Assembly: GCA_007136585.1 (NCBI GenBank)
Contig: SLGR01000137.1
Coordinates: 1 to 11,206, forward strand
Direction: 5' to 3'
Length of the DNA: 11,206 bases
Source: Candidatus Sumerlaeota bacterium
GTDB taxonomy: Bacteria > CG03 > SLGR01
Shown here: one piece after another, positions 1 to 6,677 of the stretch
Layout of the letters: the number at the start of each line of letters is the position of its first letter
Position numbering within the stretch: position 1 is the stretch's first letter
Translations under genes and position numbers: made by a program
The notes under the pieces: generated by a model
Database searches by the model: none
Told to the model about the DNA's origin: nothing
Seen by the model: the letters and a program-made list of their open reading frames with translations, nothing else

Positions 1-27
1 GGTAACGTATAATCAATTGTGTAATTT
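1..27 (+). repeat. Left terminal inverted repeat of the IS256-family element
   Basis: Bases 1-27 match the reverse complement of 1268-1294 at 21 of 27 positions. The outer 8 bp (GGTAACGT) and an inner block of 11 bp (TTGTGTAATTT, 17-27) are perfect, with a diverged stretch between them. The outer block contributes to a TATAAT at 8-13 that points into the element. Confidence 0.85.
8..13 (+). promoter_or_regulatory. Inward -10 box (TATAAT) in the IS left end
   Basis: A consensus TATAAT lies inside the left terminal repeat with no -35 element inside the IS upstream of it. If the ends are joined in a circular intermediate, the outward TTGACG of the right end (1284-1289) would sit 12 bp plus the junction spacer away. 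A 5-bp spacer would give the ideal 17 bp. The boxes are visible; the junction promoter is inferred. Confidence 0.5.
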
Positions 28-43
28 TGCTTGAAAACAAAAA

Positions 44-86
44 ATGGGCTATTCTCCTAGTGGGAAAAAAAGGAGGAATAGCCCAT
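44..86 (+). promoter_or_regulatory. Hairpin hiding the transposase RBS and start codon
   Basis: Bases 44-58 pair with 71-86 to form a 15-bp stem with one bulged G (75) and a 12-nt loop (59-70). The right arm contains the Shine-Dalgarno AGGAGG (71-76) and the first two bases of the start codon (85-86), so the folded mRNA would hide both. Similar structures in other insertion sequences limit transposase made from read-through transcripts. On the opposite strand the same stem is followed by TTTTTTGTTTT (complement of 34-44), which is the form of a Rho-independent terminator for transcription running leftward out of the element. Confidence 0.75.
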
Positions 87-1287
87 GAGAAATGTAGCAA
101 AAGAACTTGATGTAGACAAGTACTGTCAGGAAAGATGGTGTGAAGTAAAAGACGATTTCTGGGGTGATCTGAAGGCCAATACTGTAAGGGCACTGAAGAC
201 ACTGCTGGAATCAAGCATGGAGGTGGAGATTCAGGATTTAGTCAGCGCTGGATACTGGGAGCGCAGCCAATATCGCAGAGGTTATCGTAACGGGTACTAT
301 CTCCGATGCCTGGATACCAGCATTGGAGAGATCTACGGCTTACGGATTCCGAGGCTGCGGGGTATCAAGATTAAGTATTCTATCATTCCAAAATACAAGC
401 GCCGCGCCAAGGACGTTGACCAGATGGTCTTAAAGATGTTTTTAGCCGGTGTGTCGACCAGACGAGTGAAGGAAGTGCTTGAACCGATACTTGGAAAGAA
501 CAAAATAAGTGCTCAGACAGTATCGAACATATCCAGAAAGGTAGATGTTCTGGTTCAGGCATACCACGACAGGAAGTTAGAAGACAGGTACAAATATTTG
601 ATCTTCGACGGAGTTTACATAAGAACCAAGTCACCTCAGAAAAGCATGAAGAGATGCGTTCTGGTATGTTATGGAATCACTCACGATGACAAGAAGGAAT
701 TAATTGATTTTGAGTTGGCCGGTCATGGTGAAAGTGAAAATGCGTGGTCAAAATTCATGTCGAAACTGTATCACAGAGGATTGACGGGAGAAACTCTTAG
801 TCTGGTTGTAATTGACGGAAACAAAGGGCTCAAAAACGCCGTAGAGCTTGTATTCCCCTTGGCAAAGATCCAGCGCTGCTGGGCGCATAAAATGCGGAAC
901 GTGTCTTCTAAATTGCCGAAGAAGTACCATGATGAGTGTATTAAGGATGCCAGGAAGATATATTATGCCAAAAGCAAAAGGGAAGCTTTGAGCGAGTTCA
1001 AGAGCTGGGCCAACAAATGGCGAGCCCTGGTTCCTAAAGCAGTGAAATGCATAGAAGATGATTACGAGAACCTGGTAGAATTTTTAGATGAGCCGGAAAA
1101 CTACCATGTTAAAATCAGGACGACAAACTCAATAGAGAGGATGTTTCGGGAAGTAAGACGAAGAGTCCGGCCAATCAACTGTTTTGAAAATCGCTCGAGT
1201 GTCGAACGGATAATATTTTCAGTCTTCAATAGGTTCAACGGTATCTGGGAGAATGGAGCTCATTTCGAAATTACACAAAATACTTGA
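85..1287 (+). CDS. IS256-family DDE transposase
   Basis: This 400-residue protein has the normal length for an IS256 (mutator-like) transposase, which cuts and joins the element ends through an RNase H-fold active site. The catalytic triad can be placed at Asp175 (in FDGVYI), Asp244 (in VIDGNKG) and Glu351 (in TTNSIER). The family Cys-x2-His signature is present as CWAH (265-268), and the N-terminal part (about 60-160) carries the basic region expected to bind DNA. The start ATG has a strong Shine-Dalgarno, AAGGAGG (70-76), eight bases upstream, but both lie in a hairpin. The stop codon is inside the right inverted repeat. The frame is intact with no missing catalytic residue, so the element could be active. 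Its base composition is more AT-rich than the genes that follow, which fits independent acquisition. Confidence 0.95.
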   Translation: MRNVAKELDVDKYCQERWCEVKDDFWGDLKANTVRALKTLLESSMEVEIQDLVSAGYWERSQYRRGYRNGYYLRCLDTSIGEIYGLRIPRLRGIKIKYSIIPKYKRRAKDVDQMVLKMFLAGVSTRRVKEVLEPILGKNKISAQTVSNISRKVDVLVQAYHDRKLEDRYKYLIFDGVYIRTKSPQKSMKRCVLVCYGITHDDKKELIDFELAGHGESENAWSKFMSKLYHRGLTGETLSLVVIDGNKGLKNAVELVFPLAKIQRCWAHKMRNVSSKLPKKYHDECIKDARKIYYAKSKREALSEFKSWANKWRALVPKAVKCIEDDYENLVEFLDEPENYHVKIRTTNSIERMFREVRRRVRPINCFENRSSVERIIFSVFNRFNGIWENGAHFEITQNT

Positions 1288-1294
1288 CGTTACC
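1268..1294 (-). repeat. Right terminal inverted repeat of the IS256-family element
   Basis: This is the partner of the repeat at 1-27, ending in ACGTTACC. It contains the transposase stop codon TGA (1285-1287) and an outward-facing TTGACG (1284-1289) that resembles a -35 box. Confidence 0.85.
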
Positions 1295-1314
1295 GGTTTC
1301 CGTTCTTGTATTAT
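1284..1314 (+). promoter_or_regulatory. Possible hybrid promoter at the IS right end
   Basis: TTGACG (1284-1289) in the IS end faces outward, and TATTAT (1309-1314) lies in the chromosomal flank. The spacer is 19 bp, longer than the preferred 17, so any activity is probably weak. Hybrid promoters built from an outward -35 in IS256 ends are known. If used, transcription would start near 1320, downstream of the TTG start of the DUF2141 frame, and would mainly serve the genes from 1723 onward. Confidence 0.35.
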
Positions 1315-1718
1315 CCGGAAATTTAAGTTCGGGGGAAATTGAAGAAAAGGGAAAAATCTCTGTCTGTATGGAGGGGTTCAGGAACGACCAGGGCGGGGTG
1401 GGGGTTCTTCTTTTTAGAGAAAGCGGAGGGTTCCCGGGAGATACGGAGCAGGCCTACAGGGTCTACTACAGCACGCTTGAGGCGGCGGACCACAGTATGG
1501 AGTTTGCTGATGTGGAGTTCGGCACTTACGCCGTAACGGCTTTTCATGACGAGAATATGAACCGCAGGCTTGATACAGGATGGTTCGGGGTTCCCCGGGA
1601 GGGGGTCGGGGTTTCGGGGAGGGTGCGGGGCATCTTTGGACCCCGGTTCGGGGACTCGGCTTTTTCAGTGGAAAAACCCACGGTTGCTGTAAATATTGAG
1701 ATAAAATACCTAAGATAA
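1284..1718 (+). CDS. DUF2141 domain protein, 5' end cut off by the insertion sequence
   Basis: From about residue 25 the protein matches the DUF2141 pattern: a beta strand followed by a G-F-R-N-D-Q-G turn (31-37), a G-F-P-G-D segment (49-53), and the hallmark G-T-Y-A-V-T-A-F-H-D-E-N-x-N-x-x-L-D-T (80-98), then F-G-V-P and a closing F-G-D-S-A-F segment. The family is of unknown function and is normally exported. Native sequence starts only at about base 1295. The first native residues (VSVLVLSG) look like the end of a signal peptide whose basic N-terminus is gone. The only in-frame start ahead of them is TTG at 1284, supplied by the IS right end and overlapping the transposase stop (TTGA). The next ATG (1369) would remove the first strand. 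The product may be made at low level and mislocalised, or the gene may be functionally dead. A 4-bp gap separates it from the next gene. Confidence 0.75.
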   Translation: MTLPVSVLVLSGNLSSGEIEEKGKISVCMEGFRNDQGGVGVLLFRESGGFPGDTEQAYRVYYSTLEAADHSMEFADVEFGTYAVTAFHDENMNRRLDTGWFGVPREGVGVSGRVRGIFGPRFGDSAFSVEKPTVAVNIEIKYLR

Positions 1719-1722
1719 TAAA

Positions 1723-2289
1723 ATGACCGATACTCTTAAAATACTTGTTTTCGTTATCCTTACGGGGCTCTGGCTCTCCGAATTTATATTTTTCTCTTCT
1801 CCAAAGAAAGAGTCTCTTGCGGGTAAAAAAAGTTTTTACCTGGTTCTTGCCGGAATTCTTGTTTCAATCCTGTTTTCTATAATAATGTTCTTAACTGAGA
1901 CTGCTTTAATAACCGGGAGAAACGGAGCACTCCTGAGGGGGGTCTCACTGGTCTTATATGCTTTCGGGGTATTTCTGCGGTACTGGTCTTCACGGCTTCT
2001 TGGGGAGGATTTTTCAAGGAGTATCGCGGTCCGCAGGGACCAGGACCTTGTTTCCCGGGGCCCTTACAGGGTTCTGAGGCATCCGCTTTATACGGCTCTG
2101 ATGATTATGGTGGTATCCGTCTCTCTTTTTCTTCAGAGCATCCCCGGCATTGTTTTTGCCTTAGTAGTAATGACGGCTGTCCTGGGGGTTAGGATTAAAG
2201 AGGAAGAAAGAATAATGGAGGAGCATTTAGGAGAAAGGTATATCCGCTGGAAAGAAAAACGTCAGCTTCTTATACCTTTTGTAATCTAA
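1723..2289 (+). CDS. ICMT/PEMT-type membrane methyltransferase
   Basis: This 188-residue integral membrane protein belongs to the isoprenylcysteine carboxyl methyltransferase / phospholipid methyltransferase group, which uses S-adenosylmethionine at the membrane surface. Hydrophobic segments lie at roughly 5-24, 37-58, 68-86 and 123-156. The family signature G-P-Y-R-V-L-R-H-P-L-Y (113-123) forms part of the cofactor site. It is followed by the usual acidic stretch I-K-E-E-E-R (158-163) and a Y-x-x-W segment near the C-terminus. It starts 4 bp after the DUF2141 gene and ends 6 bp before the first desaturase. Bacteria do not normally prenylate proteins for ICMT to act on, so the substrate is probably a small molecule or lipid. 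In this operon a carotenoid or other isoprenoid carboxylate is attractive, but that is inference. The ribosome binding site is weak. Confidence 0.85.
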   Translation: MTDTLKILVFVILTGLWLSEFIFFSSPKKESLAGKKSFYLVLAGILVSILFSIIMFLTETALITGRNGALLRGVSLVLYAFGVFLRYWSSRLLGEDFSRSIAVRRDQDLVSRGPYRVLRHPLYTALMIMVVSVSLFLQSIPGIVFALVVMTAVLGVRIKEEERIMEEHLGERYIRWKEKRQLLIPFVI

Positions 2290-2295
2290 GTAACT

Positions 2296-3774
2296 ATGAG
2301 TAAAAAAGCAATTGTGATAGGGGGCGGTCTGGGGGGCATCTCGGCGGCTGTAAGCCTCAGGAACGCCGGGTTTGAGGTTGAACTTTACGAGAAGAACGGG
2401 CACCTCGGAGGAAAACTCAACGTTCTCAAAAAAGACGGGTTCTCATTTGATCTGGGCCCTTCCATACTTACATTCCCCCATATATTTGAAGAACTCTTCA
2501 GGGGAGCCGGGAGGAAGATGGAGGATTATTTGAGTATAGTGGAGCCCGGGGTTCACTGGAGGTGTTTCTTTGAGGACGGGGAAAGAATAGACCTTCTTAA
2601 GGATCTGGAAAAGATAAAGCCGTCCAGCACCTGTATATCTGATAAGGATATTGAAGATCTCAGAAGTTTCCTGGAATATTCAGAGAAACTTTACAGTTCT
2701 GTAAAGAGCGGTTACTTTGAGCGGGGGACGGATACTTTTCTCCAGGCTGTAAGAACTTACGGGGTTCTTAAAAGCCTTTCAGGGTTTGATATTTTCTCCA
2801 CAATGCACGAAGGGGTGAGAAGGCGCATAAAAAATGAACACCTCTGCCACGTTATTGATTTCTTTGTAAAGTACGTGGGCTCCTCCCCGTACAGGGCCCC
2901 GGCTGTGCTTAATATGATTCCTTACGGACAGTTTGAGTTCGGACTCTGGTATGTGGAAGGCGGTATGTATAACCTGGCTCTTGCCCTTAAGAAACTTATG
3001 GAGGATACAGGGGTAAAAATAAATTTAAATACGGAGATAAAAGAACTTAAGATTACAGACGGCAGGATAAGCGCAGCCGTTACTTCCGGAGGGGAAAAGA
3101 TAAAAGGCGAGGTGTTTATCAGTAATATGGAGGTCATACCCGCATACCGGGCCCTTACCCGCGAACCGGAAAAGTTTATAAAAAAATATGATAAATTCGA
3201 ACCGGCCTGCTCGGGACTGGTCATACATCTCGGGACAGATAAGGAGTTCCCCTCCCTGGCCCACCATAATTTCTTTTTCTCAGGCGATCCCGAAAAACAT
3301 TTTGACGATGTCTTCGGGAAAAAAATACTACCCGGTGATCCTACGATATACCTTGTCGCCCCTAAGCGCACCGATAAGACGGTAGCCCCGGAAGGGTGCG
3401 ATAATATAAAAATACTTCCCCATATACCGTACCTGCAGGATGAGCCTTTCTCGGAGGAGGATTATATGCTTCTCAGGGAAAGGGTTCTGGATAAACTTGA
3501 AAGGATGGGTTTGCAGGGGTTAAGGGGAAGCATTATCACCGAAGATATCTGGACCCCTGAGGATATTAAAAAGAATTATCTCTCCAACAGGGGGGCTATA
3601 TACGGCGTGGTTTCGGATAAAAAGAAAAATACGGGGTTCAAGGCGCCAAAGAGAAGCGGTAAGTACCCCAACCTCTACTTTGTCGGGGGGAGCGTAAACC
3701 CCGGAGGTGGTATGCCTATGGTAACCTTATCCGGGCAGCAGGCTGCCGGGTTCATCAGGGAAGATAATGCTTGA
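2296..3774 (+). CDS. CrtI/CrtN/CrtD-family carotenoid desaturase or oxidase
   Basis: This 492-residue FAD-dependent amine-oxidase-fold enzyme has an N-terminal dinucleotide-binding motif, IGGGLGG (8-14), an acidic residue binding the ribose at Glu32, and the H-L-G-G-K segment (36-40) typical of carotenoid desaturases. The C-terminal FAD signature is present as Y-F-V-G-G-S-V-N-P-G-G-G-M-P (461-474). Members add double bonds to phytoene-type backbones or oxidise terminal methyl groups to aldehydes. The G-G-S-V-x-P-G-G-G-x-P form recalls CrtD-type 3,4-desaturases and CrtP-like oxidases more than plain CrtI, where G-T-H-P-G is usual; here Asn replaces the common His. It overlaps the aldehyde dehydrogenase gene by 8 bp, which supports coupled expression and a shared pathway. 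The family is secure. Whether it desaturates, hydroxylates or oxidises cannot be decided from sequence alone. Confidence 0.88.
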   Translation: MSKKAIVIGGGLGGISAAVSLRNAGFEVELYEKNGHLGGKLNVLKKDGFSFDLGPSILTFPHIFEELFRGAGRKMEDYLSIVEPGVHWRCFFEDGERIDLLKDLEKIKPSSTCISDKDIEDLRSFLEYSEKLYSSVKSGYFERGTDTFLQAVRTYGVLKSLSGFDIFSTMHEGVRRRIKNEHLCHVIDFFVKYVGSSPYRAPAVLNMIPYGQFEFGLWYVEGGMYNLALALKKLMEDTGVKINLNTEIKELKITDGRISAAVTSGGEKIKGEVFISNMEVIPAYRALTREPEKFIKKYDKFEPACSGLVIHLGTDKEFPSLAHHNFFFSGDPEKHFDDVFGKKILPGDPTIYLVAPKRTDKTVAPEGCDNIKILPHIPYLQDEPFSEEDYMLLRERVLDKLERMGLQGLRGSIITEDIWTPEDIKKNYLSNRGAIYGVVSDKKKNTGFKAPKRSGKYPNLYFVGGSVNPGGGMPMVTLSGQQAAGFIREDNA

Positions 3775-5137
3775 TAAGATAGTAAATTCCCAGAAAGAGT
3801 ATTTCAAAAAAGGGAATACGAAAAATATAGGTTTCCGGATAGAGCAGCTTAAAAAACTCAGATCAGCGATCCTTAAAAACGAGACCGATATAATGAGGGC
3901 GATCCGCCTTGATCTGGGCAGGGCTGATACAGAGATATATACAAGCGAGATATATACTGTTATTTACGAGCTGGATCTTTTTATAAAAAACCTCAGGAAA
4001 TGGGTCAGACCCGGAAAAATAAAAACACCCCTTGCTTTGAAACCGGGTAAAAGCAGGGTTTACCTGGAGCCCCTGGGGACGGTTTTAATACTGGCTCCCT
4101 GGAATTATCCTTTCCAGCTTTTATTTGCTCCTCTTACAGGGGCTATAGCTGCGGGAAACTGCGTTACGGTAAAACCATCGGAGGTATCCTCAAATACGGC
4201 AGGGGTGATATCCGGAATCATCAAGGAAACTTTTGAGCGCGGTTATATAGACTGTATTGAAGGCGGACCAGGTGAGGCGGAAGAGCTGACAAGGCAGGCT
4301 TTTGGCCATATCTTTTTTACAGGAAGCGCTGGGATAGGCCGGAGAGTTTTAAGAAACGCCGCCGAAAACCTCACCCCTGTAACTCTGGAGCTGGGGGGCA
4401 AATGCCCCTGTATAGTTACGGAAGAGGCGCCCTTGAGGAAAAGCGCAAGGAGGATAGCCTGGGGAAAATTCTTTAACGCCGGTCAGACCTGCCTGGCCCC
4501 GGATTATATTTTAGCCCATTCCTCAATTAAAGAAGAGCTGGTAAAAGAGTTAAGAGCCTCGGTAAAAGGTTTTTACGGGGGGGACCCTTCAAAGAGCAGC
4601 GATTACGGCAGGATAATAAACGAAAATCATTTTGATCGTCTGCTGAAACTTGTCCAGGGTAAAAATCCTGATAACTTCGGTTCTGACCGTGATAAACTAT
4701 ATATCTCTCCTGCGGTAATAGATAATATCTCCCGGGAAGATGATATTATGAGAGAGGAGATATTCGGGCCTCTCCTCCCGGTGCTTGAGTACGAAGAAAT
4801 TGAAGAGGCAGCCGCTTATTTATCCTCCGGGCCCGCCCCTCTTAATATTTACCTTTTCACAGGGGATGAAGGGAAAAAGAGAGAGATAATAGAAAATACA
4901 AGTTCCGGGGCAGTTACAGTAAACGATGTGCTTATACAGGCTTTTTCCCCTTACCTTCCCTTTGGCGGAGTGGGAGAAAGCGGTATGGGAAAATACAGGG
5001 GAAGAACCTCTCTTTTGACTTTTTCAAACAGGAAAAGTTTAATGGAGAGAAGTTTTTTCGCGGATTTCAAGTACAGGTATCCTCCTTATAAAACTCCGCT
5101 GGATAAACTGAAGAAGTATCTGAAACTCTTGAGGTGA
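3767..5137 (+). CDS. Aldehyde dehydrogenase, class 3-type; possibly carotenal dehydrogenase
   Basis: This 456-residue NAD(P)-dependent aldehyde dehydrogenase is of the ALDH3 type (about 450-490 residues). Visible elements are the P-W-N-Y-P-F segment (111-116, catalytic Asn113), the cofactor motif F-F-T-G-S (183-187), the general-base Glu208 in L-E-L-G-G, and the nucleophile Cys242 in N-A-G-Q-T-C. The C-terminus carries the R-Y-P-P-Y segment common in ALDH3 enzymes. A Shine-Dalgarno AGGGAAG (3757-3763) lies just before the start, which overlaps the desaturase stop by 8 bp. The gene sits between two carotenoid-type desaturases. In staphyloxanthin biosynthesis an aldehyde dehydrogenase converts a C30 carotenal made by CrtP to the acid, so the analogous role here is oxidation of a carotenoid aldehyde. 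A general fatty or aromatic aldehyde role is the alternative. All catalytic residues are present. Confidence 0.9.
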   Translation: MLDKIVNSQKEYFKKGNTKNIGFRIEQLKKLRSAILKNETDIMRAIRLDLGRADTEIYTSEIYTVIYELDLFIKNLRKWVRPGKIKTPLALKPGKSRVYLEPLGTVLILAPWNYPFQLLFAPLTGAIAAGNCVTVKPSEVSSNTAGVISGIIKETFERGYIDCIEGGPGEAEELTRQAFGHIFFTGSAGIGRRVLRNAAENLTPVTLELGGKCPCIVTEEAPLRKSARRIAWGKFFNAGQTCLAPDYILAHSSIKEELVKELRASVKGFYGGDPSKSSDYGRIINENHFDRLLKLVQGKNPDNFGSDRDKLYISPAVIDNISREDDIMREEIFGPLLPVLEYEEIEEAAAYLSSGPAPLNIYLFTGDEGKKREIIENTSSGAVTVNDVLIQAFSPYLPFGGVGESGMGKYRGRTSLLTFSNRKSLMERSFFADFKYRYPPYKTPLDKLKKYLKLLR

Positions 5138-5141
5138 AAAA

Positions 5142-6677
5142 ATGGAAAAGAAAAAGATCATAGTAGTAGGGGCGGGGCCCGGGGGGCTGACCGGCGGAAT
5201 GATTTTAGCTCACCGGGGGGCCGAGGTGGAGATTTTTGAGAAAGAGGACCGCCCGGGAGGAAGAAATAGGGATATAACCCTGGGGGATTTCAAGTTTGAC
5301 ACTGGCCCCACTTTCCTGATGATGAAGTATGTCCTGGAGGAGATGTTCGAGGAGACGGGGCGCCGGGCATCGGATTACCTGGAGTTTGTAAAACTTGACC
5401 CCTTCTACAGGCTGCAGTTCCCGGATAAAAGGTTCTACCCCTCCGGAAATACTGAGAAGATGAAAGAGCAGATAGCAGAAGTCTTTCCCGGGAACGAAAA
5501 AGGGTTTGAGAAGTTCATGAAAAAAGAGGGGAAACGGTTTGAGAGCCTGATCCCGTGCCTTCAGAAGGATTACGCAAAACTCAGGGCTTTCCTGGACCCC
5601 ATATTCCTGAAGGCCGCTCCCCGGCTCGCCGTGGGCAGAACTTTATACGAAAACCTGGGAAGATACTATGATTCAGAGGAACTTAAACTTGCTTTTACCT
5701 TCCAGTCAAAGTACCTCGGTATGTCCCCCTGGGACTGCCCCGCTCTTTTTACAATCCTCTCGTATATGGAGTACAAATACAGCATCTACCATGTTACGGG
5801 GGGGCTTAACATGATCTCAAAGGCGATGGAGAAGGTCTTTAAAGAAGAGGGGGGGAAGGTTCATTACAACTCGGAGGTAAAGAGGGTTATAACCGAGGAG
5901 AGGAAGGTAAGGGGGGTTGAGCTTTCCGGGGGAGAGAAGGTAATGGCGGATGAAGTGATAATAAACTCTGATTTCGGTTATACCGCCACAAACCTTCTGC
6001 CCCGGGAAAAACTTAAGAAATGGTCCCCGGAGAAACTTGAGAAGAAGAATTTTTCCTGCGGGACCTTTATGCTTTACCTGGGGCTGGGGAAAAAGTACGA
6101 TACGGTTAACCATCACAATATTATCTTTGCCGATGATTACCGGGGTAACGTTGAGACGATGTTCAACGAACATAAAATGACGGATGATTTCTCATTTTAT
6201 ATTCAGAACCCCTCTGTCACCGATCCCACTCTTGCCCCCGAAGGAAAATCTGCGGTATACGTGCTTGTCCCTGTGCCCAATAACAGGAGCAAAATAGACT
6301 GGGGTAAGGAAGCTCCGGATTTCAGGGAGAGGGTAATAGAGAGGATAATCCAGAGGACAGAGATGAAAGATATACGGGAGCATATAGAGGCGGAAAAGAT
6401 GATAACGCCCAGAGAGTGGGAGGATGAGTATAACGTCTATATAGCAGCCGAGTTCAACCTGGGCCACGACCTGAACCAGATGCTCTATTTCCGCCCCCAT
6501 AATAAGTTTGAGGAACTTGATAACCTTTACCTGACGGGGGGAGGGACCCACCCGGGGAGCGGACTCCCGACAATATACGAATCAGGCAGGATCAGCGCCA
6601 ACCTTATCTCCAGGAAATACGGGCTCCCTTATAAAAAGCCGTCGTTTGACCCAAAAAAGATTCTTGAAAACGCATAA
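5142..6677 (+). CDS. CrtI-like phytoene desaturase
   Basis: This 511-residue FAD-dependent desaturase has the N-terminal motif V-G-A-G-P-G-G-L (9-16), the acidic Glu33, and R-P-G-G-R (37-41), a signature of CrtI/CrtN enzymes. The C-terminal FAD motif reads L-T-G-G-G-T-H-P-G-S-G-L-P (464-476), the classic carotenoid-desaturase form with G-T-H-P-G. Length and architecture match phytoene/diapophytoene desaturases, which insert several double bonds at the membrane surface to give neurosporene or lycopene-type products. A ribosome binding site GAGGTG (5131-5136) precedes the ATG and overlaps the end of the aldehyde dehydrogenase gene. It differs clearly from the desaturase at 2296, so the two are likely to do different steps rather than being a recent duplication. 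The expected preceding enzyme, phytoene synthase, is not in the window. Confidence 0.9.
   Translation: MEKKKIIVVGAGPGGLTGGMILAHRGAEVEIFEKEDRPGGRNRDITLGDFKFDTGPTFLMMKYVLEEMFEETGRRASDYLEFVKLDPFYRLQFPDKRFYPSGNTEKMKEQIAEVFPGNEKGFEKFMKKEGKRFESLIPCLQKDYAKLRAFLDPIFLKAAPRLAVGRTLYENLGRYYDSEELKLAFTFQSKYLGMSPWDCPALFTILSYMEYKYSIYHVTGGLNMISKAMEKVFKEEGGKVHYNSEVKRVITEERKVRGVELSGGEKVMADEVIINSDFGYTATNLLPREKLKKWSPEKLEKKNFSCGTFMLYLGLGKKYDTVNHHNIIFADDYRGNVETMFNEHKMTDDFSFYIQNPSVTDPTLAPEGKSAVYVLVPVPNNRSKIDWGKEAPDFRERVIERIIQRTEMKDIREHIEAEKMITPREWEDEYNVYIAAEFNLGHDLNQMLYFRPHNKFEELDNLYLTGGGTHPGSGLPTIYESGRISANLISRKYGLPYKKPSFDPKKILENA

Larger units (their letters stand above)
1..1294 (+). mobile_element. IS256-family insertion sequence, apparently complete
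   Basis: The element is bounded by imperfect inverted repeats that both end in GGTAACGT (read inward) and contains one long gene for an IS256-type DDE transposase. The two ends match at 21 of 27 positions. The transposase stop codon lies inside the right repeat, so almost the whole element is coding. The right end abuts the truncated front of a DUF2141 gene. The left edge coincides with base 1 of the window, so the flanking target duplication cannot be seen. IS256 elements usually duplicate 8-9 bp; the right flank begins GGTTTCCGT, and an unrearranged insertion should show the same bases just left of position 1. Confidence 0.9.

Noticed and set aside
1284-1718. Calling the DUF2141 gene a definite pseudogene
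   Set aside because: The domain is intact and an in-frame TTG start exists, coupled to the transposase stop; loss of function is likely for export but not proven.
2922-3371. Minus-strand open frame of about 149 codons opposite the first desaturase
   Set aside because: It has no family features and no ribosome binding site, and lies fully antisense to a well-supported gene; the same applies to the other minus-strand frames in the window.
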